Assembly (NCBI RefSeq): GCF_040546585.1
Contig: NZ_JBEPOC010000001.1
Location: 310,001-374,000, forward strand
Direction: 5' to 3'
From: Marmoricola sp. OAE513
Lineage (GTDB): Bacteria > Actinomycetota > Actinomycetes > Propionibacteriales > Nocardioidaceae
DNA: 64,000 bases
Shown: piece after piece, positions 55,177-63,776 of the stretch
Layout of the letters: each line of letters begins with the position of its first letter
Numbering within the stretch: the stretch's first letter is position 1
Translations under genes and position numbers: made by a program
Notes under the pieces: model-generated
Database searches by the model: none
What the model was told of the DNA's origin: nothing
What the model saw: the letters and a program-made list of their open reading frames with translations, nothing else

Positions 55177-56067
55177 TCACGCGTTGACGGCGAGAGCGGC
55201 GTAGATCTCGCGGGTCGCCTTGCTCCGGTTCAGCGTGTAGAAGTGCAGGCCCGGCGCGCCGCCGGCGAGCAGGTCGTCGCAGAGCTCCGTGGCGATCCGG
55301 ATGCCCTCGGCGCGCACCGCCTCGGGGTTGTCGGCCAGCGGCTCGATGCGGTCGAGGACCTCCTGCGGCATCTCCCGCCCGGAGAGCTCGACCATCTTCT
55401 TCATCGAGCCGATCGCCAGGATCGGCATGATGCCCGGGATGATCGGCATGTCGATACCGGCGGCGCGGCTGCGCTCGACCAGACCGAAGTAGTCCGACGC
55501 ACGCAGCACCATCTCCGTGACGCCGAACTCGGCGCCCGCGTCGTACTTGGCCTTCATGACCGCGACGTCGGAGTCCAGCGAGGTCGAGTCGCGGTGGCCC
55601 TCGGGGAACACCGCCACGCCGATCGAGAACTGGTCCCGCGCTTTCACCAGGCCGACGAGGTCGGCCGCGTAGTCGACACCACCCTCGGTGCTGACCCACG
55701 CCGTTCCGGGACCACCGGCCGGGTCACCGCGCAGCGCCAGCACGTTGGAAACCCCGGCATCTGCCAGGGAGTCGAGGATCTCGCCGAGCTCCTCGACGGT
55801 GTGGCCGACGCAGGTCAGGTGCGCCATCGGCGTCATCGAGGTCTCCCGGGCGATCCGACCCGTGATCTCGATGGTCCGGTCACGGGTGGTACCGCCGGCG
55901 CCGTACGTGACGGAGACGAAGGTGGGCTTCAGCTCCTCCAGCTCGCCCAGGGAGCGCCACAGCACTTCTTCGCCGGCCTCGTCCTTGGGAGGAAAGAACT
56001 CGAAAGAGAAGGAGCGCTCGCCCTGACCCAGGAGGGTCGCGATGCTGTCAGGTCGTCCCGTCGCCAT
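55177..56067 (-). CDS. metF: Methylenetetrahydrofolate reductase
   Basis: 296 residues, FAD-dependent TIM barrel. Reduces 5,10-methylene-THF to 5-methyl-THF for methionine synthesis. Family segments: SFEFFPPKDEAGEEVLW, VSVTYGAGGTTRDRTIEI and PGIMPI near residue 195, and LHFYTLNRS at the end. TATTCT seven bases before the ATG indicates a leaderless transcript, back to back with the polyprenyl synthase promoter in a 32-base gap. Confidence 0.96.
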   Translation of the reverse strand: MATGRPDSIATLLGQGERSFSFEFFPPKDEAGEEVLWRSLGELEELKPTFVSVTYGAGGTTRDRTIEITGRIARETSMTPMAHLTCVGHTVEELGEILDSLADAGVSNVLALRGDPAGGPGTAWVSTEGGVDYAADLVGLVKARDQFSIGVAVFPEGHRDSTSLDSDVAVMKAKYDAGAEFGVTEMVLRASDYFGLVERSRAAGIDMPIIPGIMPILAIGSMKKMVELSGREMPQEVLDRIEPLADNPEAVRAEGIRIATELCDDLLAGGAPGLHFYTLNRSKATREIYAALAVNA

Positions 56068-56074
56068 GGCAGTG

Positions 56075-56093
56075 AGAATACGAGCGATACGCT
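56075..56093. promoter_or_regulatory. Back-to-back leaderless promoters of metF and the polyprenyl synthase gene
   Basis: Minus-strand TATTCT (56080-56075) is seven bases from the metF ATG. Plus-strand TACGCT (56088-56093) is six bases from the GTG at 56100. The two -35 regions must lie within or beyond the opposite gene's start. Confidence 0.55.
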
Positions 56094-56099
56094 CGGCGC

Positions 56100-57194
56100 G
56101 TGACCGAGTCTCAGGAAGTCGTGCTGCCCACCTGGGACCCCGGGGCGTTCCGCGACGGCATCGAGGAGTGCGTCCAGCGCTTCATCGACGACCAGGCGAC
56201 CTGGCTCTCGGCGCTCGGCGAGGACGCCGACCGGTTGGTCGAGCACGCGCGGGTCAGCGTCTCCGGCGGGAAGCGCTTCCGGGCCGCCTTCTGCTGGTGG
56301 GGTTTTCGGGCCCTGGCCGAGCCGACCGACGATGCCACGGCGACCGCTCTGCTCCGCGCCTGCGCCTCGCTCGAGCTGCTGCACGCGAGCGCGCTGGTGC
56401 ACGACGACTACATGGACGCCTCCGACGTCCGCCGTGGCCGTCCGGCCACGCACCGCGCCTTCGAGACCCTGCACCGCGAGCGGGGTTGGAACGCCGACGC
56501 GGCCCAGTACGGCGCCTCCGCGGCCATCCTCCTCGGCGACCTGCTGCTGTCCTGGTCCGACGAGCTGCTGCGCACCTGCGGGCTGCCGGCCGAGCGGGTG
56601 CTCGCCGCGCTCGGCTTCTTCGACCTGACCCGCACCGAGGTGGTCACGGGCCAGTTCCTCGACGTCTCGGCGCAGGCCCGTGGCACCACCGACGTCGAGG
56701 TCGCGATGCAGGTGGTCCGCTACAAGTCGGCCAAGTACTCCATCGAGCGACCGCTGCACCTGGGCGCCGCGCTGGCCGGAGCTTCGCCGGAGGTGATCGA
56801 GCAGCTGACCCGCTTCGGCCTTCCCCTGGGCGAGGCGTTCCAGCTGCGCGACGACCTGCTCGGCGTCTTCGGGGATCCTGCGGTGACCGGCAAGCCGGCC
56901 GGCGACGACCTCTCCGAGGGCAAGCGCACCGTGCTGATCGCGCTGGCGCTCGACGGCCTCGGGCCGGCCGACCGCGCGCACCTGGACAGCAGCCTGGGAG
57001 GTCCGCTGACCGAGGACGAGGTGGCCGGGCTGCGCCGCCTGATCCGGGCGAGCGGTGCCGAGGCGCAGGTGGAGGAGATGATCACCGATCTGACCGACAG
57101 GGCTCTGGCGGCGCTGGAGGTGGCCGACGTCCGCGACGAGGCCCGCAGCGTCCTGCGCGAGCTGGCCGCCGCTGCGACCCAGCGCGGGTTCTAG
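56100..57194 (+). CDS. Trans-isoprenyl diphosphate (polyprenyl) synthase
   Basis: 364 residues, all-helical prenyl synthase. The first Asp-rich motif D102-D-x-x-D106 (HDDYMDASDVRRGRP) and the second (RDDLLGVFGD, near residue 257) bind Mg-diphosphate. Residues before the first motif suggest a C15-C20 or longer product, but chain length cannot be fixed by eye. Its position matches idsA2 (Rv2173) of M. tuberculosis. It could supply quinone or carotenoid side chains, including substrate for the CrtI-like protein upstream. Confidence 0.9.
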   Translation: MTESQEVVLPTWDPGAFRDGIEECVQRFIDDQATWLSALGEDADRLVEHARVSVSGGKRFRAAFCWWGFRALAEPTDDATATALLRACASLELLHASALVHDDYMDASDVRRGRPATHRAFETLHRERGWNADAAQYGASAAILLGDLLLSWSDELLRTCGLPAERVLAALGFFDLTRTEVVTGQFLDVSAQARGTTDVEVAMQVVRYKSAKYSIERPLHLGAALAGASPEVIEQLTRFGLPLGEAFQLRDDLLGVFGDPAVTGKPAGDDLSEGKRTVLIALALDGLGPADRAHLDSSLGGPLTEDEVAGLRRLIRASGAEAQVEEMITDLTDRALAALEVADVRDEARSVLRELAAAATQRGF

Positions 57195-57201
57195 GACGCC
57201 G

Positions 57202-57486
57202 GTGCGCGGGATCTTTTTCGACGAGGACGCGGCTCGTGACGTCGAGCGGCAGCTGGCCGCCGACGGCTACGAGGTCGAGGTCGCCCGGGAGCGGTACGCC
57301 GGCGAGGACGACGACGAGGACCACCCCTGGGCGGTGCTGACCGATGCCCCGGCGATCGTGCTCGAGCTGCTCGTCGACCAGCACGACGGCTGGCTCGACG
57401 ACGTCGTACCGGACGCTGCTCCGCCGCTGGTGCTGCCCCCGGCAGCGCTGCCTGACAGCCCGAAGCGGCTGCACCGAAACGAGTGA
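57202..57486 (+). CDS. Hypothetical acidic protein, 94 aa
   Basis: Starts GTG 57202, 7 bases after the prenyl synthase stop, and is probably co-transcribed with it. Acidic middle (GEDDDEDHPWAVL) and a Pro-rich end. No family recognised. The N-terminus GIFFDEDAARDVERQLAADGYEVEVARERYAGED suggests a small alpha/beta fold. It ends three bases before the convergent Rv2175c-like gene. Confidence 0.6.
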   Translation: MRGIFFDEDAARDVERQLAADGYEVEVARERYAGEDDDEDHPWAVLTDAPAIVLELLVDQHDGWLDDVVPDAAPPLVLPPAALPDSPKRLHRNE

Positions 57487-57489
57487 GGC

Positions 57490-57867
57490 CTACAGCGACA
57501 TCGCCTGGGCTCGACGCTTGACCTCGGACCCACGGTTCTCGCGCAGCGCGTCGATCGGGCGCCCCGGGAGCGAGTCGTCCGCGGTGAACATCCACGCGAG
57601 GATCTCGCGGTCCTCGAAGTTGCCGTCGTGCAGCGTCGTGAGCAGTCCCGGGACGCCCTTGACGATGGCACCGTCCATGATGAGCTCGGCCGGGACCAGC
57701 TGTCCGAGGCCGGGAGCGGGCACCGCGGCGGCGAGCTGGTGCTCGCGGATGTACTGCCGGACCTTGCTCACGGTGACGCCCAGCTCAGCTGCCGCGCCCT
57801 TCCAGTCGAGCCAGTCGGTGATCAGCTCGGACAGGTCGACGTCGCCGGGAGCGGTGGAATCGGTCAC
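57490..57867 (-). CDS. Rv2175c-like DNA-binding protein
   Basis: 125 residues. An N-terminal disordered stretch containing Ser/Thr, then a winged-helix-type HTH (DWLDWKGAAAELGVTVSKVRQYIREHQLAA). In M. tuberculosis Rv2175c is the substrate of PknL, encoded next to it, and phosphorylation of its N-terminal tail abolishes DNA binding. The same neighbour relation is kept here. The N-terminal TDSTAPG holds the candidate phospho-Thr/Ser. GTG start at 57867. Confidence 0.82.
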   Translation of the reverse strand: MTDSTAPGDVDLSELITDWLDWKGAAAELGVTVSKVRQYIREHQLAAAVPAPGLGQLVPAELIMDGAIVKGVPGLLTTLHDGNFEDREILAWMFTADDSLPGRPIDALRENRGSEVKRRAQAMSL

Positions 57868-57921
57868 GAGACCATGCTGCCAGCAAGGGCCGCGCTCCCG
57901 CGATTCCGGGTCCCGAGCAAC

Positions 57922-57927
57922 TAAACT
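57922..57927 (+). promoter_or_regulatory. -10 element of the pknL-like gene
   Basis: TAAACT on the plus strand, about 48 bases before the chosen GTG start. It gives a conventional leader of roughly 40 bases. Confidence 0.4.
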
Positions 57928-57974
57928 TCAGCACTGACCGGGACCTTCCCCACCGGTCGACGATGGAGGACGCT

Positions 57975-60053
57975 GTGGAGCGCAAGGACACGGGTCGTGC
58001 TGACGACCCGCTGATCGGGCGCGTTCTCGACGGCCGGTACCAGATCGGGGAGCAGGTCGCGAGCGGCGGCATGGCGACCGTCTACCAGGCCGAGGACCTG
58101 CGCCTGGAGCGGACCGTCGCGGTGAAGGTGATGCACGCCGGCCTCGTCGACGACCCCGAGTTCGTCGCCCGTTTCGAGCGCGAGGCGCGTTCCGCCGCCC
58201 GCTTGTCCCACCACAACGTCGTCTCCGTGTTCGACCAGGGTGCCGATCGCGGCACGCTCTTCCTGGTGATGGAGTACGTCCCGGGAATCACCCTGCGCGA
58301 CGTGATCCGCCGCGAGGCCCCGATCGACGCCGGCCGAGCCCTGGCGCTGATCGAGCCGGTGCTGGCCGCGCTCGCCGCCGCGCACGCCGCCGGCATCATC
58401 CACCGGGACGTGAAGCCCGAGAACGTCCTGATCGCCGACGACGGCCGGGTCAAGGTCGCCGACTTCGGGCTGGCCCGCGCCGTCAACGCGGAGACGCAGC
58501 ACACCGCGGCGGGCGGCGTCCTCATCGGCACGGTGTCCTACCTCTCCCCCGAGCTCGTCGTCGACGGCAGGGCCGACGCCCGCTCCGACGTGTACGCCGC
58601 CGGGGTGCTGATCTACGAGATGCTCACCGGGGTCAAGCCGCACCAGGCCGAGAACCCGATCCAGGTGGCTTACAAGCACGTGCACGAGGACATCCCGGCG
58701 CCGTCCCTGCGGGTGCCGGAGCTGCCGGCGTACGTCGACGCGCTGGTCGCGCGCGCGACCGCCCGCGACCGCGACCTCCGCCCCTCCGACGCGCGGGTGC
58801 TGCTGCACCAGGTACGTCGGGTGCGCCAGGCGCTGGACCACGGGATCGTCGACGATCCCGAGCTCGTGGCCGACCTGCTGCCGAGCTCGCGGCACCAGCC
58901 CGACAGCATCCCGACCGGGGTGATCCCGGTGGACCGCGCGGCGGTCCGGGCCCACGACGAGGTCTACGACCAGGCCGCCGACGCGGACTACGACGACTAC
59001 ACCGAACCGGTCGTGCGGACCGGGCCCGTGCGGACCGGGCCCGTGCGGACCGGGCCTCTGCCCACCGGATCGGTCCGGCCGCCTACACGGGACTCCGTTC
59101 CGCCGCCGCTCCCGCCGGAGGCGCGACGTCCGCTCGCCGAGGAGCCCGTCGTCCCGGGGCCGAAGCGCGACCGGTCGCGGCGCCGCGGCATGTGGGCGCT
59201 CGTCGCCGTCCTCGTCCTGGCACTGGCCGCTGGCGTCGGCGCGTGGCAGCTCGGCCGGTACACGACCGTGCCGTCGCTGGAAGGTCTGCAGGTCGCGGAT
59301 GCGAAGACCAGGTTGGCCCGGGCCGACCTGAAGCTGCGGCTCGGGACCCCGGAGTACTCCACCGAGGTGGCGAAGGACTCCATCATCGGCACGAACCCGG
59401 ATCCCGGGGACCGGATCGGCAAGGGCGACACCGTGACGGTCGTCGTGTCGCTGGGCCCCGAGCTCACCGCCGTCCCGACATTGAAGGGGAAGACCGTGGC
59501 CGAGGCGACCGCGATCCTCGAGGGCGTGAAGCTCGAGGTCGGCACCGTGACCCAGCGGTACGCAGAGACCATCCCCAAGGGACAGGTGATCCGGTCCAAC
59601 CCCGCCGCCGGCGAGGACCAGCCGCTGGGCACGCTGATCGACCTGACCGTCAGCAAGGGCCGGGAGCCGGTGGCGATCCCGAACTACACGGGCAAGAAGG
59701 CGAAGACGGCCGAGAAGAAGCTCAAGGAGCTGGGCTTCCAGGTCCGCTTGACCGAGGACTTCAGCGACACCGTCAAGACCGGGGACGTCATCTCGCAGAC
59801 CCCGAACTCGGGCAAGGGTTTCAAGAAGGACACGATCACGCTGGTCGTCTCCAAGGGCGTCGAGATGATCGAGATCCCGAAGGTGCGGCGCAAGAGCGCC
59901 ACCGAGGCCCAGGCTCTGCTCGAGGGCCTCGGGTTCCGGGTCGAGGTCCGCCAGAGCGCGCTCTACCTCGGGTACAACGTGGTCGCCGGTTCGGACCCGG
60001 ACGCCGGAACGCTGGCGCCCCACGGGAGCGTCGTCGTCCTGACGGTCATCTAG
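57975..60053 (+). CDS. pknL: PASTA-domain Ser/Thr protein kinase, PknL-like
   Basis: 692 residues. Kinase domain 22-285 with glycine loop GEQVASGGMATVYQ, ATP lysine K51, HRDVKPEN catalytic loop and DFG. Then a juxtamembrane linker with a three-fold RTGPV repeat, one transmembrane helix near residue 407, and four extracellular PASTA repeats that bind muropeptides or lipid II. GTG 57975 was chosen because GGAGG lies five bases upstream; ATG 57963 is in frame. It likely phosphorylates the divergent Rv2175c-like regulator. Confidence 0.93.
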   Translation: MERKDTGRADDPLIGRVLDGRYQIGEQVASGGMATVYQAEDLRLERTVAVKVMHAGLVDDPEFVARFEREARSAARLSHHNVVSVFDQGADRGTLFLVMEYVPGITLRDVIRREAPIDAGRALALIEPVLAALAAAHAAGIIHRDVKPENVLIADDGRVKVADFGLARAVNAETQHTAAGGVLIGTVSYLSPELVVDGRADARSDVYAAGVLIYEMLTGVKPHQAENPIQVAYKHVHEDIPAPSLRVPELPAYVDALVARATARDRDLRPSDARVLLHQVRRVRQALDHGIVDDPELVADLLPSSRHQPDSIPTGVIPVDRAAVRAHDEVYDQAADADYDDYTEPVVRTGPVRTGPVRTGPLPTGSVRPPTRDSVPPPLPPEARRPLAEEPVVPGPKRDRSRRRGMWALVAVLVLALAAGVGAWQLGRYTTVPSLEGLQVADAKTRLARADLKLRLGTPEYSTEVAKDSIIGTNPDPGDRIGKGDTVTVVVSLGPELTAVPTLKGKTVAEATAILEGVKLEVGTVTQRYAETIPKGQVIRSNPAAGEDQPLGTLIDLTVSKGREPVAIPNYTGKKAKTAEKKLKELGFQVRLTEDFSDTVKTGDVISQTPNSGKGFKKDTITLVVSKGVEMIEIPKVRRKSATEAQALLEGLGFRVEVRQSALYLGYNVVAGSDPDAGTLAPHGSVVVLTVI
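59013..59057 (+). repeat. Three 15-bp tandem repeats in the pknL-like gene
   Basis: GTGCGGACCGGGCCC occurs three times in a row (last copy ends in T), encoding VRTGP repeats in the juxtamembrane linker. Each repeat adds a Thr, a possible autophosphorylation site. Confidence 0.75.
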
Positions 60054-60094
60054 GACGACGGGCTCGCGCAGGGCGCCAGCGTCGTGTGCCGGGG

Positions 60095-60115
60095 CCCGAG
60101 GTTCAGAGGCTCGGG
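60095..60115. terminator. Weak hairpin between pknL-like and MFS genes
   Basis: CCCGAG (60095-60100) and CTCGGG (60110-60115) in a very GC-rich 113-base convergent gap. No U-tract. Confidence 0.3.
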
Positions 60116-60166
60116 GCTCGGGACACGGGCCGGGCCGGGTCCGGGGCCGGCGGCCTCAGGCCCGGA

Positions 60167-61669
60167 TCAGTCGACCAGGACGGGCACCGGCTCCTCGGCG
60201 ACCTGGCCCCGCCTGATCACGAACGTGACCAGGAACAGCGTCACCACGAGCATGACCGTCGCCGCCTCGAAGGCCGCGTGCGCCCCGGACAGGAACACCG
60301 CGTGCGCGTGCTGCACACCGTCGAGGACTCCTGCGGGGTCGGCGTTGCGGGCCGCGTGACCGGAGACGGTCACCAAGCCTGCCAGCCCGAGGGCCGAGCC
60401 GACCTGCTGGGCGACGTTGACCAGTCCGGCCGCAGCGCCGGCCTCGTGCGGCTGGACACCGTGCAGGGCCGAGGACGTCAGCGGGACGAAGGCCAGGCCG
60501 TTGCCCAGACCGAGGAGCACGAGTGAGACGACCACGTCCCCGTACCCGCTGTGCACGTCGAGCTGGGTCAACCAGACCAACGAGGCCAGGCTGAGAACTC
60601 CACCGACGATCATCACGATCCGCTCACCGAGACGCTCGACGAGGAATCGGGAGCTCGACTGCGAGGCGAGGAACACGCCCGCAGTCATCGGCAGGAACGC
60701 GAGCCCGGCCTGGATCGGCGTGAACTCCAGGACGTCCTGCAGGTACTGGGTCAAGTAGAAGAACGCGCCCATCGCACCGGCGATCAGGAACATCCGAGCG
60801 AGCAGCGCCCCGCTGCGGACCCGGCTCGCGAACAAACCGAGCGGGGTGATCGGCTCGTCGGCGCGACGCTCGATCGCGATGAAGGCGACCACCAGGGCGA
60901 CACCGCCGATGACCGACGTCAGGGTGACCACGCTGCTCCAACCGGCCGAGGCCGCGTGCACGAAGCCGTAGACCAGTCCGGAGACACCAGCGGTGGACGT
61001 CACCGCGCCGGCCAGGTCGAACCGGCCGCGGCGCCGCGGGGTGTGCGGGACCGAGAGCCACGCCGTGGTCGCGACGGCGATGCCGATCGGGACGTTCACG
61101 AGCATCACCCAGCGCCACGAGGCGAACTCGGTGAGGATGCCTCCGACCACGAGGCCGAAGGACACACCGCCGACCGAGACGGCCGTGTACAGACCGAGCG
61201 CTCGGGTGCGCTCCCGGCCCTCGGGGAACATCGTCGTCAGCAGGGACAGGGACGCGGGAGCGGCGAGCGCCGCGCCCAGGCCCTGGACCGCCCGGGAAAC
61301 GACCAGGGCGGCTCCCGAGGTGGCGAACCCGCCGGCCAGGGAGGCGAGCGTGAAGATCGCGATCCCGACCAGGAAGGTGGGGCGCCGACCCAGCAGGTCG
61401 CCGGCACGCGCTCCCAGCAGGAGCAGTCCGCCGAAGGTCAGGCTGTAGGCGTTGAGGACCCAGGACAGCCCGGTGGCACTGAAGCCGAGCGCTTCCTGCA
61501 TGTTCGGCAGGGCCACGTTGACGATGCTGAGGTCGAGCACGACCATCAGCTGGGCGATGAGGATGGTGGCCAGGACCAGACCACGCCGGTCACGGCTCGG
61601 GTTCTTGATGTGCTCGGTCTCGTCTGGTGCAGAGGTCGCCGGGTTCTCGGCGATAAGTTGTTCGGACAC
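60167..61669 (-). CDS. MFS drug efflux transporter, DHA2 (14-helix) family
   Basis: 500 residues with 14 hydrophobic segments. Motif A is GARAGDLLGRRPTF and the antiporter motif C region is GLVVGGILTEFASWRWVMLVNVPIG, as in EmrB/QacA exporters. GTG start at 61669. It is divergent from a TetR regulator with two operator copies between them, a standard drug-responsive pair. The substrate cannot be predicted. This pair interrupts a region otherwise syntenic with mycobacteria, so it may have been inserted. Confidence 0.92.
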   Translation of the reverse strand: MSEQLIAENPATSAPDETEHIKNPSRDRRGLVLATILIAQLMVVLDLSIVNVALPNMQEALGFSATGLSWVLNAYSLTFGGLLLLGARAGDLLGRRPTFLVGIAIFTLASLAGGFATSGAALVVSRAVQGLGAALAAPASLSLLTTMFPEGRERTRALGLYTAVSVGGVSFGLVVGGILTEFASWRWVMLVNVPIGIAVATTAWLSVPHTPRRRGRFDLAGAVTSTAGVSGLVYGFVHAASAGWSSVVTLTSVIGGVALVVAFIAIERRADEPITPLGLFASRVRSGALLARMFLIAGAMGAFFYLTQYLQDVLEFTPIQAGLAFLPMTAGVFLASQSSSRFLVERLGERIVMIVGGVLSLASLVWLTQLDVHSGYGDVVVSLVLLGLGNGLAFVPLTSSALHGVQPHEAGAAAGLVNVAQQVGSALGLAGLVTVSGHAARNADPAGVLDGVQHAHAVFLSGAHAAFEAATVMLVVTLFLVTFVIRRGQVAEEPVPVLVD

Positions 61670-61720
61670 GGTGTGATCCGCCTTTGGGTGAAGGGTTGTT
61701 CAGCCGGTGGGCTGAGGTAA

Positions 61721-61764
61721 TATATGGAGGGCGCCTCCACTTACTATACGGAGGGTGCCTCCGT
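61721..61764. promoter_or_regulatory. Two TetR-type operators between MFS and TetR genes
   Basis: TATATGGAGGGCGCCTCCAC (61721-61740) and TATACGGAGGGTGCCTCCGT (61745-61764) are near-identical palindromes GGAGG-N3-CCTCC, 24 bases apart start to start. AT-rich -10-like sequences for both directions lie within them. Confidence 0.85.
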
Positions 61765-61784
61765 TTATGCAAGGGACATGTGGA

Positions 61785-62360
61785 ATGACTGATGCGACGC
61801 CCGCCGACGGCGCGCCCAAGCTTCGGGCCGATGCCGCGCGCAACCGAGCCAAGCTGGTCACCACTGCCCGGGACGTGTTCACCGCCGAGGGCGGCGAGGC
61901 TTCCCTCGAGCAGATCGCCAAGGCCGCCGGCGTCGGCATCGGCACGCTGTACCGACACTTCCCGACGCGTCTGGACCTCCTCGAGGCCGTCTACCGCGAC
62001 GAGGTCGATCTCCTGCGGGAAGCCGCGGAGAAGGTGATCCCGAACCACTCCCCTGTCGAGGCGCTGGAGCTGTGGCTGGCAGCCTTCGTGGACTACGCCG
62101 CGACCAAGCGGCACATCTTCGCCGAGCTCGTCGAGGCCGTCGGGCGCGAGTCCGAGCTGATGACGCACTCGCGCGGAGTCATCTACGGCAACGCCGAGGT
62201 GCTCGTGACCCGTGCGCAGGAAGCAGGCGAGATCCGCTCGGACGTCACCTCACCCGACGTGCTGCGCCTCGTGGGTGGCTGCACGATGATGCCGAACTTC
62301 GACCGGGAGCAGACCGAGCGCATCCTGAAGATCGTCATGGATGGTCTGCGCGCGACGTAG
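61785..62360 (+). CDS. TetR family transcriptional regulator
   Basis: 191 residues. The N-terminal HTH is ASLEQIAKAAGVGIGTLYRHFPTRLDLLEAVY; the C-terminal ligand domain resembles the TetR_C SbtR-like group (MTHSRGVIYGNAEVLVTRAQ). It probably represses the divergent MFS gene and itself through the paired operators. ATG 61785 was chosen; an in-frame ATG at 61755 lies too close to operator 2. Confidence 0.9.
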   Translation: MTDATPADGAPKLRADAARNRAKLVTTARDVFTAEGGEASLEQIAKAAGVGIGTLYRHFPTRLDLLEAVYRDEVDLLREAAEKVIPNHSPVEALELWLAAFVDYAATKRHIFAELVEAVGRESELMTHSRGVIYGNAEVLVTRAQEAGEIRSDVTSPDVLRLVGGCTMMPNFDREQTERILKIVMDGLRAT

Positions 62361-62431
62361 CGGACCGGCCGGGCGTCTCGCGGGCCGAAATCAGTGTCCG
62401 GCTGGTGGACGCCCGCACTAGGGTCTGCCCC

Positions 62432-63478
62432 ATGGTTGTGGTGATGGCCCCTGATGCCACTGACGAGCAGATCGCCCACGTCACGGAGCGCGTCGAGGGA
62501 GTCGGCGGGCAGGCATTCGTGTCCCGCGGGGTGGTCCGGACGATCATCGGACTGGTCGGCGACATCGAGTCGTTCCACGGCCTGAACCTGCGCAGCATGG
62601 CCGGCGTCGCCGCCGTGCACCGCATCTCCGATCCCTTCAAGCTGGTCAGTCGCCAGCACCACCCGGACCGCTCGACGGTCTGGGTCGGCCCTGCTGGCCA
62701 CCAGGTGCCGATCGGTCCCGAGACCTTCACGTTCATCGCCGGCCCGTGCGCGGTCGAGACACCGACGCAGACGTTGGAGGCCGCCGAGATGGCCAAGGCC
62801 GCCGGCGCGACGCTGCTGCGCGGGGGCGCCTACAAGCCGCGGACGTCGCCGTACGCGTTCCAGGGTCTCGGAGTGAAGGGCCTGGAGATCCTGGCCGACG
62901 TCCGCGAGACGACCGGTCTGCCGATCGTGACCGAGGTCGTCGACGCCCGGGACGTGACGGTGGTCGCCGAGCACGCCGACATGCTCCAGATCGGCACCCG
63001 CAACATGGCCAACTTCGGGCTGCTCCAGGCAGTCGGTGACGCCGGCAAGCCCGTGCTGCTCAAGCGCGGCATGACCGCCACCATCGAGGAGTGGCTGATG
63101 GCGGCGGAGTACATCGCCCAGCGCGGAAACCTCGACGTCGTGCTCTGCGAGCGCGGCATCCGGACCTTCGAGCCGTCCACCCGGAACACCCTCGACATCT
63201 CGGCCGTCCCGGTGATCCAGGGCATCAGCCACCTGCCGATCATCGTCGACCCGTCGCACGCCGGCGGCCGCAAGGACCTGGTCGTGCCGCTGTCGAAGGC
63301 GGCCATCGGGGTCGGCGCCGACGGTGTGATCGTCGACGTGCACCCGGACCCGGAGACGGCGCTGTGCGACGGTCCGCAGGCGCTGCTCGGCAACGAGCTG
63401 CGCGCCCTGGCCCAGGCCGTGCGCCAGATCCCGCCGGTCGTCGGGCGCGTCGACGCCGGAGAACGGGTCCGACGCTGA
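62432..63478 (+). CDS. aroF: 3-deoxy-7-phosphoheptulonate synthase, class I (AroA-beta type)
   Basis: 348 residues. First step of the shikimate pathway. An N-terminal ferredoxin-like regulatory domain (VVVMAPDATDEQIAHVTERVE, residues 2-70) precedes the TIM barrel with GPCAVE, LLRGGAYKPRTSPY, LLKRGM and DPSHAGGR. This is the B. subtilis/Thermotoga type, unrelated to the class II enzyme encoded 300 bases away. TAGGGT seven bases before the ATG predicts a leaderless mRNA. Confidence 0.94.
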   Translation: MVVVMAPDATDEQIAHVTERVEGVGGQAFVSRGVVRTIIGLVGDIESFHGLNLRSMAGVAAVHRISDPFKLVSRQHHPDRSTVWVGPAGHQVPIGPETFTFIAGPCAVETPTQTLEAAEMAKAAGATLLRGGAYKPRTSPYAFQGLGVKGLEILADVRETTGLPIVTEVVDARDVTVVAEHADMLQIGTRNMANFGLLQAVGDAGKPVLLKRGMTATIEEWLMAAEYIAQRGNLDVVLCERGIRTFEPSTRNTLDISAVPVIQGISHLPIIVDPSHAGGRKDLVVPLSKAAIGVGADGVIVDVHPDPETALCDGPQALLGNELRALAQAVRQIPPVVGRVDAGERVRR

Positions 63479-63483
63479 AGCCC

Positions 63484-63503
63484 GGGCGGTGCGAGAGCCG
63501 CCC
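63484..63503 (+). terminator. Hairpin after the class I DAHP synthase gene
   Basis: GGGCGG (63484-63489) and CCGCCC (63498-63503) with an 8-base loop, six bases after the stop codon. Confidence 0.5.
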
Positions 63504-63671
63504 CGTCGACTTGTGCGTGACACCCCTCGGTCCAGATCCCCAAGGCCATAGTCGATTTTGAGCCTCCGAAGCTCAGAACCGTGGAGACCCGCTCGGGTTC
63601 TGGACCGGACGAGCTCAAAACTGAAAGTCATGGCTGGGTTCTGAGAGCTCGCGGGTCAGAACCGGGGTCAA

Positions 63672-63749
63672 CGCCTGAGTTCGGCGCCTGAGTTCGGCGC
63701 CGGGGGCCAGCGCCGGGGGCCAGCGCCAGGGGCCAGCGCCGGGGCCCGG
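63672..63749. repeat. Six 13-bp tandem repeats of two kinds
   Basis: CGCCTGAGTTCGG occurs twice (63672-63697), followed directly by four copies of CGCCGGGGGCCAG or close variants (63698-63749). The change of unit without loss of the 13-base period suggests slippage within a related core. The rest of the 298-base gap holds inverted repeats TTTTGAGC/GCTCAAAA and GCTCAGAACC/GGTTCTGAG but no convincing gene. Confidence 0.75.
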
Positions 63750-63776
63750 TCGGCTCGACGAGGCAGCAGGGGCCTG

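Noticed and set aside
57921-60023. 700-codon open frame antisense to the PASTA kinase gene
   Set aside because: Shadow of a GC-rich gene; no recognisable domain.
60167-62360. MFS/TetR pair as part of a mobile element
   Set aside because: No transposase, integrase, terminal repeats or clear composition shift; insertion is suggested only by comparison with mycobacterial gene order.
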